DNA from: Neonectria sp. B-13
Taxonomy: Eukaryota; Ascomycota; Sordariomycetes; Hypocreales; Nectriaceae
Direction: 5' to 3'
Assembly: GCA_002682825.1 (NCBI GenBank)
Contig: NOKP01000052.1
Span: 128,991-192,990, forward strand
DNA length: 64,000 bases
Shown here: positions 1 through 10,557 of the stretch, in pieces
How the letters are laid out: every line of letters begins with the position of its first letter
How positions within the stretch are numbered: the stretch's first letter is position 1
Translations under genes and position numbers: made by a program
Notes under the pieces: generated by a model
What the model was told of the DNA's origin: nothing
The model's database searches: none
What the model saw: the letters and a program-made list of their open reading frames with translations, nothing else

Positions 1-350
1 ATCGACAGATCACACTTCGCCCGGGCGAAACGAACGGGGAGACTAACAAACAGCCTTGCTAGGCATTCTGAAAAGCCCCGACAAACTCCACACGTGCGGT
101 TTACAGACGAGGCATTTCCATCGTCCTGGCGGCTATGCTGGCGTCCAAGTCCCTGGGCGACGCTATTGCCCAAGTTGCGTGAAGCCTGCTCACACGTACA
201 CACGTGGGGTACGGAAACCTCCAGTGTGGTGAAGCTTTGCAGATATAAAAAGGACAGTACTCCAGTCGAAGGGAAGGACTACCACCAACATCTCAGTTCC
301 TCAAGCCAACCAATCTCGAAGTCATTTACTTTGCACATCTTCTGCCCATC
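1..350. other. Upstream region of the Gly-rich protein gene
   Basis: No convincing gene is seen. The only open frame here lacks coding character. A TATA box lies near 244-250 and fits transcription of the + strand gene starting at 351. Confidence 0.5.
244..250 (+). promoter_or_regulatory. TATA box of the Gly-rich protein gene
   Basis: TATAAAA lies about 100 bp before the ATG at 351, a usual distance for a fungal core promoter with a short leader. Confidence 0.45.
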
Positions 351-1085
351 ATGTGCCTCCAGCTTCCAACGCGATGGTGGAAGAAGCGCCACGACAAGAA
401 AGAAGCCCAGGCCGATCCTGAGACTGCTCTAGAGAGCCCTCCTCCCAGGGAGAAGCCCGTACCGAAACAGGAGTCTCCTCCTACTCAGCCTACCACAGTC
501 CCAATACCCCAAGCTGTCAATCCCACGCCTGCAAAGAAGAAGACAGAACCGGCCCAAACGAGCCAAACCAACACGCCACGCTCTGCGAAATCCTCTAATT
601 CGGCGCAGAAGAAAAGAACCCGACCTATTGCTGGTGGCGCGCCACCCGCAAAGGCCAGCTCTAATCAGTCCAACCTTGCAATGCAGAACATGATGCTCGA
701 GTCCATCATCGACGACACAGAAGACAAGCCCAAGGATGATGAGAAGAAAGCCTCCGAATGCGAAGGAGGCAAAAGCAGCGCGGACACCCCCGCCAAGGCC
801 CACACCGAAACCCACACCGGCAACTGGTCGCACGGCGGTGGCTATTCCGGAGGTTACAGCTCCTACAATTCCCATCATTCCAGCTCCGGTCATGGCGGCG
901 GAGGATCAGTCTACAGTGGAGGACCGGTCCATACTAGTAGCGGAGGGGGAGGAGGTAGTAGCAGCAGGGGAGGAGGGGACTATGGGCACAGTGGAGGCGG
1001 AAGCAGCAGTGGAGGAGGCGGCGACAGCGGTGGAGGAGGCGGCGGAGGAGGCGGCGGAGGAGGCGGCGGAGGCGGGGATTACTAG
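351..1085 (+). CDS. Gly/Ser/His-rich low-complexity protein, hypothetical
   Basis: Intronless 244-residue open frame. The N-terminus (MCLQLPTRWWKKRHDKK) is short, basic and has no signal peptide. Residues about 25-110 are rich in Pro, Thr, Lys and Ser. A short helical acidic stretch (MLESIIDDTEDKPKDDEKK) follows. The last ~90 residues are almost only Gly, Ser, His and Tyr and end in a run of about 17 glycines before the final DY. Such tails are common in disordered fungal proteins that form granules or bind surfaces, but no catalytic domain is visible and no function is assigned. The GGN-codon array (about 1010-1078) is a likely site of length change between strains. A TATA box about 100 bp upstream supports a real gene. 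Confidence 0.6.
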   Translation: MCLQLPTRWWKKRHDKKEAQADPETALESPPPREKPVPKQESPPTQPTTVPIPQAVNPTPAKKKTEPAQTSQTNTPRSAKSSNSAQKKRTRPIAGGAPPAKASSNQSNLAMQNMMLESIIDDTEDKPKDDEKKASECEGGKSSADTPAKAHTETHTGNWSHGGGYSGGYSSYNSHHSSSGHGGGGSVYSGGPVHTSSGGGGGSSSRGGGDYGHSGGGSSSGGGGDSGGGGGGGGGGGGGGGGDY

Positions 1086-1901
1086 TACTTGAGCGATGAT
1101 TGTGAGATACCTACGATGGATTTCTGAAGCGCCGGCAGATAGACCAAGTACCCAAGTTCGAGATGCATTTACAAAACAACCTTACGAGTTTCGCCCGCTT
1201 CGTCCGCCACTCCGGCCCGTGAGAAACGGCACCGAGTTTCCAAGCCCGGGCGGGTGTGGGGCCGTTATCCGTCCACGCGGAGGTCAAGCGCCGAAGTGTT
1301 CGAGACGTCTCATTTGGTGGCTTGCGCTGCAGACGCCACTTCAGATGTGGTTCGTCTCCTCCACAGTCTATTCGCCCAGGTGCTAAACCCGACAGCAAAA
1401 ATCTCAACGGCCGAGTCCGTAGCACAGTGGCTGCTAGCACTGACTTGGAAAGCCACCGCTTCTAGCCCAGGGGCAGCAGGTCTATCGGAGCATTACTTCG
1501 TAGCTGGCGCCGCTATCGATCTTGGCAGGCGACTACCCACATGAGTAGCGTGCCGGGCCAAAAATCAACCACCGCGACAGCCACGCAAATGGGACTGTTC
1601 AGTGGCTCGTGGTACGCGAATGCCTCTGCTAGATCCATCTTAGTCTGGCGCGTCCCTAGAACCAGAGCTGAATAGCTGCATTTAGCGGCCCAGAACTGTT
1701 TGACAGCGTAGACTATTGACAAGCCAGTCCGCTTTCCAGGGCTTTATCGTGAGGTTGGCGCCGTGGCCAACGGGTCCATCGGGTCCATCTGGTCAGGGGC
1801 AAATATTCACGATGGCCACAACAGTCTATATACTAGCTATACGTGAGCCATCGCTACTGCTCGGTGCCTGAACCTCGACTTTAGCCAATTCTTTCTTCAC
1901 G
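1086..1901. other. Intergenic region, no gene seen
   Basis: Short overlapping open frames on both strands lack starts, splice sites or recognisable motifs. A TATA-like sequence near 1826-1834 (TATATACT) probably serves the secreted-protein gene at 1902. Confidence 0.5.
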
Positions 1902-3134
1902 ATGCGCTCCGTCGTAGCCTTCGCGGCCTTGGCCCTCACCACCTTGAACTTTGCCGCGGCATCGCCATGCAAGGCCAGTGATTATGTCACCGACAGCTCG
2001 ACGGTTTCCGGAACTACCTCAAGCAGCGAGGACCGGACGACAATAACAGCCTCGGAAACCTCGTCGACGACCAGCAGCACCCCAGGCATCGTCAAGAACG
2101 CCATCACCAACGGCAACTTCGCCGACCCCGGCACCGGCTCCGGCGTGCCCAGCTTCCCCACCTCTGGCACCGTGGCCGTGGCCGTGGGCGAGGGCTACAC
2201 CGGCGACGGCAGCACGGAGACCAACTGCGTCAAGGTCAGCGCCGGCACCGTAGGCTCTACGACGGGCAACGGCCAGCGCTCGGATACGCTGCTTTCCGCC
2301 TTCTCGCAGGAGGTGGACAACCTGGAGGTCGGCACGTCCTACACGGTGCGGTTCGCCTACGCTGTCGTCAGCGTGTCCGGCACGGGTACCTGCAGGATGG
2401 AGGTTTCGCTCGGGAGCGAGAGCGTTGTCAATATCCTGTCTATCACCGCGGGCTCAAGCCTGGAATGGAAAACTACTGTGAACCAAGTCGACGCCACGGT
2501 CACCGCGGCAGATCTGTTGTTCGCCATTACCTGCCAGACCGGCGGGAGTACCGTCCTCTACGTCGACTCCATCTTCATGTCCAACAAGGTCACGCCCGCA
2601 ACCATTGACGACGCCGTGCTCGACTACGGAAACCCCAGCCTGACGCCCAGCGTGGTCGCGACCCTGAGCACCGCGACGACGCAATCCACAACCTCGGCTC
2701 CGTCAACCACCAGACCCCCGACGACGACCAACTCGCGCCCGGCCACGAGGACGCTTTCAACCGGCACGCTTGCGCCCTCGGCGACCTGTCCCGGCGGTGT
2801 GACTCCGACGCCGCTCGCGACCTGCGTGCCTCGCGATCCGGTTCCGCAGGCGCCCACGACGTGCGCGGCGTTCGGCGTCAAGGGCTACACGTGGTGGGGG
2901 CGGGCGCGGTTCGCCAGTCCCAACCAGAACTCCATCGAGGACTGTGCGAAGCTGTGTTACCAGCAGGCCATCAACTGCAAGGCCTTTGCGTGGTACGCAG
3001 ACTTTAACGGAAGCCCGATCTGTGCGCTGGGGTACGATTCGCTGGCGGAGGATGGCATCACGCTGGGGGCGACAGGCTCGGTGATGTGGAATGATCTCGA
3101 TTGCTATAAATGCGATGAGTGTCCAGCCACTTGA
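1902..3134 (+). CDS. Secreted CBM-like / PAN-like multidomain protein
   Basis: Single-exon 410-residue protein. Residues 1-20 form a classical signal peptide (basic MR, hydrophobic core, AAA-S end). Residues about 25-65 are a Ser/Thr-rich stretch likely to be O-glycosylated. Residues about 66-235 begin with NAITNGNFADPGTG and have alternating beta-strand character with two cysteines, resembling the CBM4/9-like jelly-roll modules common in fungal secreted proteins. A Ser/Thr/Pro linker follows (about 245-295). The last ~90 residues hold eight cysteines (CAAFGVKGYTWW, CAKLCYQQAINCKAFAWY, CYKCDEC), a pattern like PAN/Apple modules, which bind protein or carbohydrate. It is probably a wall or host-surface binding protein; no enzyme motif is present. 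The start is the first ATG after a TATA-like box, and the signal peptide follows at once. Confidence 0.75.
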   Translation: MRSVVAFAALALTTLNFAAASPCKASDYVTDSSTVSGTTSSSEDRTTITASETSSTTSSTPGIVKNAITNGNFADPGTGSGVPSFPTSGTVAVAVGEGYTGDGSTETNCVKVSAGTVGSTTGNGQRSDTLLSAFSQEVDNLEVGTSYTVRFAYAVVSVSGTGTCRMEVSLGSESVVNILSITAGSSLEWKTTVNQVDATVTAADLLFAITCQTGGSTVLYVDSIFMSNKVTPATIDDAVLDYGNPSLTPSVVATLSTATTQSTTSAPSTTRPPTTTNSRPATRTLSTGTLAPSATCPGGVTPTPLATCVPRDPVPQAPTTCAAFGVKGYTWWGRARFASPNQNSIEDCAKLCYQQAINCKAFAWYADFNGSPICALGYDSLAEDGITLGATGSVMWNDLDCYKCDECPAT

Positions 3135-3449
3135 GGGCATGACAGCTCCTGGTTGTCTTCTTCACTTGGAATCACACAGCCTGTCCGGCTCTTTTCTTTG
3201 CTCGGTACAGCTCATGTCGACGTTCCCTCAGGACTGACGGACGGATGTTCAGATAGTAGCTAGACTGGTCAAGTAAGCAGACCTCCTCATAATATTCCCT
3301 TGTATATAACACTCACTTACCCATTCATAAGATCGTAATACATACCCTTTAATTCATTGCAGGAAGTTAGGAATCACAAGCGCCAAGGCCTGGGCATGTC
3401 CTCACATGTTAGGAATAGCTAATTCCAAGGCATTATGGGACACTCTAGT
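3135..3449. other. Convergent intergenic region
   Basis: It lies between the 3' ends of the secreted CBM/PAN-like gene and the S28 peptidase gene. It is AT-rich after 3280 and probably holds both 3' untranslated regions. No gene is seen. Confidence 0.5.
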
Positions 3450-5135
3450 CTACAGCTCGTCTCCGTCGCCTTTCAGTTCTGCCCACTCCTCCAACCACGC
3501 CTTGACAAACTCGATTTCCTGCTCCTGCGCCTTCGCCACCGCCGGTGGAGGCAGATCTATCTCGGCATCACCTGGCGGCAGCCCATTCTCATCCCAATGG
3601 TGGACACCATGCTCGATGAGGATGAACGGCTCGCTCACGGTCGACGCTCTCTCTGGGAGGCCAATACGGTGAGGCGTAGCAGCCCGCCACGGGTCCACGG
3701 CTCCGTCGATAAATGCCACACGCGGATACGTGAAGTTGATGCCGCCCAGCTTGTTGATGGAGTCGATGTTCGGCGGCGTCGTGATGTTGAAGCCCTCTCG
3801 GCAGACAATGGTGGAGTACTCGAGGTCGATCAGGCGGGAGATGAGGGGCAGTTGGTCTTTAGGGACGCCAGATCCGGTCTGGAAGTATCCCCATCTACAG
3901 AGTCGGTGAGCATTAAGTGGGTTTCAACGTCGACGGGGGACCTACTGGGTGCATGTCTGATATCCCCAACTCCGGGCCATCCCTTGATCAAGATCGATGC
4001 GATCGTTCTTCCCTCGGTTGGAATAGCACTCCTCAACACTCTTACCTTTGCAGCTCGTGCTAAGATCATCTCTGAGGTGCGACCTGATGTAGCCGATGTA
4101 ATTCAGTACATGGTTCGTGAGCGACTCGACCTGCGCTTCATATCCTCCCGCTGAAAGAAGACGCTTCACGGTTGGAACAAGGTGACAAGTGCTAGAGAAG
4201 AGCACATAGTCCGAAGAAACGCTACTGCAATAGAACCCGAAGTCAGAGCTGTCCTGCTCTGGGTCCCAGTTCGAAGACTGCAGCCCCGAGATGCCCCGGC
4301 TGAGGGCGCTCGCGAAATCATCGTCCCGGAGCTCTCCCAGGCCGAAAGCCTCCTTGAGCAGCTGCGCCGCGTCCCTGTCATCACCCAGCAGGATATTATC
4401 GACGAAGTTTGTGAGCGTCTGCGTCGTCGCAGCACAGTCCCCGGGCGCAAACAGCCGCGCCGCCTCGTAGTACTCCCAGTAATCGACGATGGCCTCCGTG
4501 ACGCCCGAGGATGAGATGGCGCCCCAGAAGACGTCGGGATACACCTTCCTCGCGAACGCCGCGAAGGCGCCGGCGTAAGATCCGCCGTAGATGATGTAAG
4601 GCGCGCTGGATGCGGTGAGGTTCAGGTGCTCGAGGCCGGGGAATTGCACGTGCTGGGCGAAGTAGGCCGTGTCCGCGAGGGCTTGCTCGGTGGACAGGAA
4701 GCGCATGTTCTCGGCACGAAGGTCGGGGACCGGGAAGCTGGTGCCGTAGTACCGATGCTCCAGGACGACCCCGACGCCGCCTGTCGCCTTGGCCAGCATT
4801 GCGAGGATGCCATAGTCGAGAAACGGCAGTCTGTCCTCACCGCTGGTCTCCCCGGAGGCGAGGACGATGACCGGGCCGCCGGCGCGATAATGCTTGGCAT
4901 CGAACCAGTATCTCAGAGGGAAGACCCCGTCTGAGTGAGGCTCGTAGATGGAGTCATTGTGGAAGTGGTCAATAGGCACGGAGATGTTGACGGCAGGCGG
5001 GGCTGCATCGACGCTCCGACGCGTCGCTCCACTGTGGAATGCCCGGGCTTCGGTGTTGGCGCCATGAATATGCGCTGCGGTGAGGGACGCCGCGAGGGCT
5101 ATAACTGAGCTTCTCAACAGACCTGAAAGCGCCAT
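3450..5135 (-). CDS. Secreted serine carboxypeptidase, peptidase family S28
   Basis: Two exons, 3946-5135 and 3450-3894, with a 51-bp intron (3895-3945, GTAGGT..CTGTAG). The joined frame encodes 544 residues and restores TCTQ-WGYFQTG across the junction. Family S28 (prolyl carboxypeptidase / dipeptidyl peptidase II type) cleaves after proline. Visible motifs are the N-terminal IDHFHNDS block, the oxyanion-region LEHRYYG, the nucleophile GGSYAG (Ser about 186) and, in exon 2, the acid in FIDGAVDPWR and the histidine in GVHHWDENG. The chosen ATG (5135) starts a good signal peptide (MALSGLLRSSVIALAASLTAAH); a more upstream in-frame ATG at 5204 would add 23 residues. It is probably secreted or vacuolar and active at acid pH. 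The protein ends in GDGDEL. Confidence 0.88.
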
Positions 5136-6352
5136 TGCAAGAGTAGTTAATGACGCAACTGAAGTCAAGTTGTAACTGATGAAGATGCGACTGTTGGTTG
5201 TCAAGGGTTGTGGTGGTGGTCCATAGTCTCCACTTGTCTAGCCAATTGTGTCCAAAAATGCTACCCGGCATCACAAGACAACTGACGCAATCGAATGATC
5301 CAGGTCGTATTGGTTTCGCTTTCTTTCTTTTCTTCTATGCTGTCGATTTACAGTCATTGAGTTGCCTTTAGACATGTTCTTTTATGTTATAGCTGATGAT
5401 GTTGTGTTGAACCTTACCGGGAAAGGGGGACGCTTATTGCCTGAAGCAATTGGCTTCGCAAAGTAAACCAACATAACGCTCAATAGAAATACCTGCGTAC
5501 ATCAGACGCAAAAGTCAAACAAACAGTCGTGGATCCAATAATGGCTTAAAAAGATGATTAAACTGCATTTGTGCTCGCAACTATCATTGTCAAAGTGTGA
5601 GCGAGGGCTCTGAGTTTCGCTGTTTGATTATATCACCTCCCATCTTAAAAATATATATTACAAATCATACTCAGAGAAAGTTGCGTCGCTTGTAAGAAAG
5701 AATCAACTGGATCACAGCGACCAGTCTAAATTGACGGAAAGATAAGCTTCCAGTCATCTATAGAAACCTTCGCCTGTAATCCGCAACATTTTATGCAGTT
5801 ATTTTGTATGACATGGATCATACCTGGACTTGCCAACCATCGGCCACGATTACTCTACCACCAAAGTAGTTCGCATCAATTGCTATGTTGGTTGTTTACT
5901 GCGGCCCTTGTTGTTCTTCCCACGGAAGATTAGCTCCACAAGCGGAGAAATGTGTCCGCGAATGGTTATATTAAACGTGTATGTGTGGCATTGCTGCTGT
6001 CGAATCCTTCATCTTCATGTTTAAATGGAGTGCCTTTCAAAGCGAAACACGGAATAGATGGAGAACCAAAATCTGCATTGTGTGATGTGGATGTTTGTCC
6101 AAGGCAGATCAGTGAAAAATCTGACACTCAACCGCATGTGTGTTGTTTGATGGTCTAGGATTGTCGATGTTTCCCCTCAGCTGATCCATGCTGAGACGTT
6201 GCGTGGCATCCCGAACGGCAAACGAAACTTGCGACGGGAGAGCGTCGCAAGCCCACGGGTAATGGGCCGAAAAGATCGCCAGAAAGTGTATCGTGTGGTA
6301 GTAAGAGGACCTAATGCGGACGGAGAAACGGCAAAAACGCCTGTATCGTGCC
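5136..6352. other. Intergenic region, no gene seen
   Basis: About 1.2 kb, AT-rich from 5280 to 5960, lying upstream of the S28 gene (minus strand) and downstream of the membrane-protein gene (minus strand). Only short frames without motifs occur. Confidence 0.5.
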
Positions 6353-7248
6353 TTACAGTTCGGCGGTGTGTTCCGACTTGCCTTCCCATCCGGCTTTGAT
6401 GAGCCAGAACGCGGCCATCAAAGGAGTGGTCAACAAGCCAAGCACGCCGCCAAGAATCAACTTGAAGATTTGCGGCGTCCACCGGTCGGCGTAGGTGTAG
6501 TCACCGCCAGCTGGTTCGCCAAAGGCGGTCAGGATACCCATGCCGGCGGGCCACAGCAAGACAAAGCCGACGATGGCGAGCAGGAAGCCTCGCAGCGCCT
6601 GTTGAAGTAGCGCTGCGATGCCTGCTGTAGGCTTGGCCTCCACGTCGGCCGCATCATCGGCTGGCAGGAAGAACAGCCATCGCTGCCAGTGGAGCGACGG
6701 CTTAGGGATGAAGCCAATGGGCTGCACAGAGCGGCGCGAGAGGTCGTAGGCGACCAGGCCCTTCTCTACGAACCAGGTCAGGATGCACTGGACAATGATG
6801 GTGACGGCAGCGTCACCGGCTAGGGTGTTGGGCAGCTGGAAGAGCCTGATAGGGTTCTTGACTGTGTCTTGGGTGGTGTACATGACTAGGGGAGTTAGCT
6901 CCAGGAAGATGCCAAGCGTCTTAGGCAATGAGTCCTCATCAACATACCATAAGCCAGCGCAAAGTTGACGCCGCCCGAGAGGACCATGCCGCCGAAGCCA
7001 TCCAGCACCAGGACGTAAAACAGCTGGTGCCGGGTCAGCTTCTCGCTGGGTTCTAGGCGCCCGCTCTCCTCGACCTTGCCGCCAGATGCAGGTTTGTCGG
7101 CCGACTTGGGCTCGGGGCCGCGGCCATAATCGACAGGGATACCGCCGTCGAGCTGCGAGCCCCTGCGTGGTGATGGCGACGCCCCCTGTTCCAGGTCTGC
7201 AGGCGAGGCCCCCGCCTGCGTCTCACGTTTAGCTTTAGACCAGAACAT
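6353..7248 (-). CDS. Four-TM fungal membrane protein, DUF2456-like
   Basis: Two exons, 6948-7248 and 6353-6885, with a 62-bp intron (6886-6947, GTATGT..CCCTAG). The joined frame encodes 277 residues. The first ~70 residues are polar and disordered (MFWSKAKRETQAG onward). Four hydrophobic segments follow: LFYVLVLDGFGGMVLSGG, LAGDAAVTIIVQCILTWF, FLLAIVGFVLLWPAGMGI and LILGGVLGLLTTPLMAAFWL. The order of segments and the phrase LPNTLAGDAAVTIIVQ resemble the fungal DUF2456 family (yeast Ygr016w-like), which has no assigned biochemical role. The family call is from memory of its pattern and is less sure than the gene model. The ATG at 7248 is the last one before the membrane region that keeps the polar N-terminus; an ATG farther upstream would give an unlikely extension. 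Confidence 0.75.
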
Positions 7249-9399
7249 TGGCGATGGCCTCAGTCCACTGTGTGTTTCAAGCGGGATGTAGGATGAGGAA
7301 GGGAGATCGGGGGGCGGTTCAATTGCTTTTGGGAGAAGACGGCATTGTCGTGGTACTGGGCAAATTGGGACCTTGGGGAAAAGGGGACCGCGGGAGATTG
7401 CGCTGGAGAATTGCAATGCGAAAACTCGACGAGAAGCGATGTTGGGGAAAAACGCATTGAGGTCTGGGCAAGCGAAGAGTTAATCTCCCCAGGGCTGCGA
7501 GCATAGATGTACGGTAGTAACGCCCAGTGATTTGTTAGCTTGGCAGGCAGACTATCGAGTGAGTTGACTGAAGCCGAAGACGAAGACGAAGCCGAGGCCG
7601 AAGAGTCTGGGGCCTGGGCTGTTTTCCACGTCACAACACGCGATGTCTGGCAGTTGTTTGCGACGGGTGCCGAACCATTGAACGTCAAATGTGTCTCGGG
7701 GTGTTTCCATCCTTTCCCATCTCGCAAAGTGTCAAAAGATTCGCGATCGTCTTAGATCTTGCGGTGTGATTGTGTGTAGGTCAGCCGCCCCTCCATTATT
7801 TGATTCACGCCTGTTTCATCGGCGAGTGACTCAGGGATGAGGGGGGATCACCACGTGTTGTTGGAACATCGGGAACTGATAAATCCTGCTGCTATGCCTT
7901 TGATGCGTCACCTGTTAGAATCACGCTGTCACAATAGAGATCCTTCCTGTTGAAGTCGTTGTGTTGATGTCTCGAGAGTTGCCATCAGGTCCAGTTGGCC
8001 GCATCTCTTCAGGGAACAGCCCCCTATCACAAATATCGAGTACCCCACGCCCACGGTCCACGAGTCAGTCTCAGAGAAATTGAGCAGACTCGCCAGCCGC
8101 AGGGGCCTCAAACAAAGGCGTGGAAGAGGCGGGCAAAGTGTCCAACGGAAAAATAGCCTTGGCAAGCCCACCGGTTGGAAATCCACTGGAACCGCCTACA
8201 GGGGGCGTGGGTACCAGAGACGACTCCCAGCGGCACCGCACAGAGCACTCACAGGGCTCTCACCCGGGGAGTCGGTGGAGCTAGTGGACAGACCCCGCTG
8301 AGGCGCCCTGCAAGGTACCCGCCACACCCTGTCGTCCGCTGCTGACAACTGCATGACGCCTAAGGCACCTCATCCGAGCGCATCCATCTCGAAGATTACC
8401 CTCCATCTCCATGATCCATCCATCTCATCCATGGATCTCCATCCCTATCGTCTATTCTCCAATCCACTCCCACCCGCAATACCCCGGTCGCCACAACCCT
8501 TCTAGTTTCAGGTACAACTGCGCTCGCCAAACGACCAGACCGGAGATGCATTCTTGGCTGAGAGTTGCCCAACCAGCTTCGCCCTTTGCCGACATGGGAT
8601 GAACTCGCCTGCAGAAGAAGCAAGCGCCCTTTTCTCTTATTCTCGCATATACGCATAGGCGTACAGCCAGCCCCACCATATTGGCGCTACGGAACGTACA
8701 GGCGAGATCGCGATGGACGAGGTCCAGTACCCACGGAATGAGATCCAGCTACAGTCCTGAACGCCCTGACCTGGCTTCGGAAATCAATGTTCCCTTCTGG
8801 ACATCCAAGCCTCGGCCTTGTCGTCTTGGCTTTGTCGCGTGGGAAACGAGACGCGCATGTCCAATACCCATCCTGGAATTGTCTGGGATGCCCGATAATA
8901 CCGACCAACTATAGCAGTGTCTTGGCCGGCCCATCGCCCCGGATGCTGAAACGGCGTGGCACACCGGCCGCTATCCCTTCACGGTATCTCATCCCGACAA
9001 TCCATGGACACAGAATTGAGGACTGACCCGTTTACAGACCTGGGCGTCCCAGATGCGGCTCTTTTCGTCCCATTGCGCAAGCATGACTGACAGCTGGCGA
9101 CAAGGGGGCGAGAAGCAGGGAGACGCAGAGAAACGGGATATAAGACAACTCTGCCATCCACCGTCTTCTTCCTTTCTCTTTTCTCTCCAGGCTTATTCCA
9201 GCAGCTTTCAGTTCCACTCCCTTTTTCCCTCCTTGAGGTCTTGCTTTCTTTCCCTTCCATTCATTCGCTTCATTGACTGAAGTCGTTTCATTCTCTCAAC
9301 CCGCTAGTCGGATCATCACGCATTCATTCACCACCGCACCAACTTCTACAGATTCTTCAAATTTACCCGACTCACTCAAAATCTCAACAACTCGCAAAC
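7249..9399. other. Divergent 2.1-kb promoter region between membrane protein and AA9 genes
   Basis: No convincing gene. Between about 8370 and 8470 there is low-complexity CATC/CCATCT-rich sequence. From about 9165 to 9290 the + strand is strongly CT-rich, as in leaders of highly expressed fungal genes, directly before the AA9 start. A candidate carbon-repressor site (CCGGGG, matching SYGGRG) occurs near 8266, but such sites are frequent by chance. Confidence 0.5.
9139..9144 (+). promoter_or_regulatory. Putative TATA element of the AA9 gene
   Basis: TATAAG in GGGATATAAGACAAC lies 260 bp before the ATG, followed by a long CT-rich stretch typical of fungal transcription start regions. Confidence 0.4.
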
Positions 9400-10557
9400 A
9401 TGCCTTCCTTCAAGACTCTTCTTCCCATTCTGGCCGGTGCCGCCACCGTCGCCGCCCACGGTCACGTCAACAACATTGTCATCAACGGCGCCTCGTACGC
9501 CGGTTACGATGTCTTCACCCTGCCCTACTCGAGCGACCCTCCCGTCGTGGTCGGCTGGGCTCAGGATGCCACTGACAACGGCTTCGTTGCCCCCTCCGCC
9601 TATGGTGATGCCGACATCATCTGCCACAAGAACGCCGTCAACGCCAAGGGCCACGCTGCCGTTGCCGCCGGTGACAGCATCTACCTCCAGTGGGACACCT
9701 GGCCCGAGTCCCACAAGGGTCCCGTCCTCGACTACCTCGCTTCCTGCGGTGACGCTGGCTGCGAGACTGTCGAGAAGACCGAGCTCAAGTTCTTCAAGAT
9801 CAGTGAGAAGGGCCTGATCGACGGCACCAGCAGCCCCGGCACCTACGCCGCCGACGAGCTCCTCGAGAACGGCATCGGCTGGATGGTTCAGATCCCCACT
9901 GGCATCAAGCCCGGCTTCTACGTCCTCCGCCACGAGATCATCGCCCTCCACTCCGGTGGCCAGGAGGATGGTGCCCAGAACTACCCCCAGTGCTTCAACC
10001 TGGAGATCACTGGCTCTGGCTCCGACGAGCCCGAGGGTGTTCTCGGCACTGAGCTCTACAGCGCCGACGACGCTGGTATCCTCTTCAACATCTACACCAC
10101 CCTCACTGACTACCCCATCCCCGGTCCTACTCTGATCGCTGGTGCCACCGAGGTTGACCAGGCCATCTCTTCCATCGCCAGCAGCGCCGATCCCACCACT
10201 GGCACCGCCAAGGCCACTGGTGCTGCTACTGCCGTGAAGACCACCGCTGCCGCCGCCACCACCGCTGCTGCCACCACCGCCGCCGCCGGCACTTCTGCTG
10301 CTGCCACCGCTGCTGCTACCACCGAGGCTGCTGCCACCACTGAGGCTCCCGTCGCCTCTGCCACCAAGGCTGTCTCTGAGTCTGTTGCTCCCATCGTCAT
10401 CGAGACCACCTCGATCGAGGCCGCCGCGCCCACTGCCACTGCGACTCCCAGCTCTGGCTCCGGCTGCAGCAGCCGCCGCAAGGCCAAGCGCAGCAAGAAG
10501 GTCCGCCAGCACGCCCGTGACGTCCGCAGCCGCAACGTTGCTCCCGTCCGTGCCTAA
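9400..10557 (+). CDS. AA9 lytic polysaccharide monooxygenase, secreted, with long C-terminal extension
   Basis: Intronless 385-residue copper enzyme that oxidatively cleaves cellulose or related beta-glucans, formerly GH61. A 19-residue signal peptide ends at VAA, so the mature protein starts with His20 (HGHVNNIV), the first ligand of the copper histidine brace. The second ligand is His105 in WPESHKG, and the axial tyrosine region is QNYPQC (Gln193, Tyr195). RHEIIALH and IPGPTL are further family signatures. The catalytic domain ends near residue 245. It is followed by about 85 residues rich in Ala and Thr (TTAAAATTAAA type) and a very basic tail ([19 protein letters not shown]). There is no CBM1. 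Codon use is strongly C-ending, unlike most neighbours, which suggests high expression. The closest remembered relatives are Trichoderma Cel61A-type proteins. Confidence 0.93.
   Translation: MPSFKTLLPILAGAATVAAHGHVNNIVINGASYAGYDVFTLPYSSDPPVVVGWAQDATDNGFVAPSAYGDADIICHKNAVNAKGHAAVAAGDSIYLQWDTWPESHKGPVLDYLASCGDAGCETVEKTELKFFKISEKGLIDGTSSPGTYAADELLENGIGWMVQIPTGIKPGFYVLRHEIIALHSGGQEDGAQNYPQCFNLEITGSGSDEPEGVLGTELYSADDAGILFNIYTTLTDYPIPGPTLIAGATEVDQAISSIASSADPTTGTAKATGAATAVKTTAAAATTAAATTAAAGTSAAATAAATTEAAATTEAPVASATKAVSESVAPIVIETTSIEAAAPTATATPSSGSGCSSRRKAKRSKKVRQHARDVRSRNVAPVRA

Noticed and set aside
429..893. 154-residue minus-strand frame over the Gly-rich gene
   Set aside because: Antisense shadow of the Pro/Thr/Gly-rich coding strand, with no promoter or motif.
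3450..3467. ER-retention signal at the C-terminus of the S28 peptidase (GDEL)
   Set aside because: GDEL is not a usual fungal retention signal (HDEL, KDEL, DDEL) and family members are secreted or vacuolar.
7260..7727. 155-residue minus-strand frame upstream of the membrane protein
   Set aside because: Composition is not protein-like and it lies in the leader/promoter of the gene starting at 7248.
9376..10512. 378-residue Gly/Ala-rich open frame antisense to the AA9 gene
   Set aside because: It is a mirror of the C-ending codon bias of the AA9 coding strand; it has no motifs and the AA9 reading is certain.
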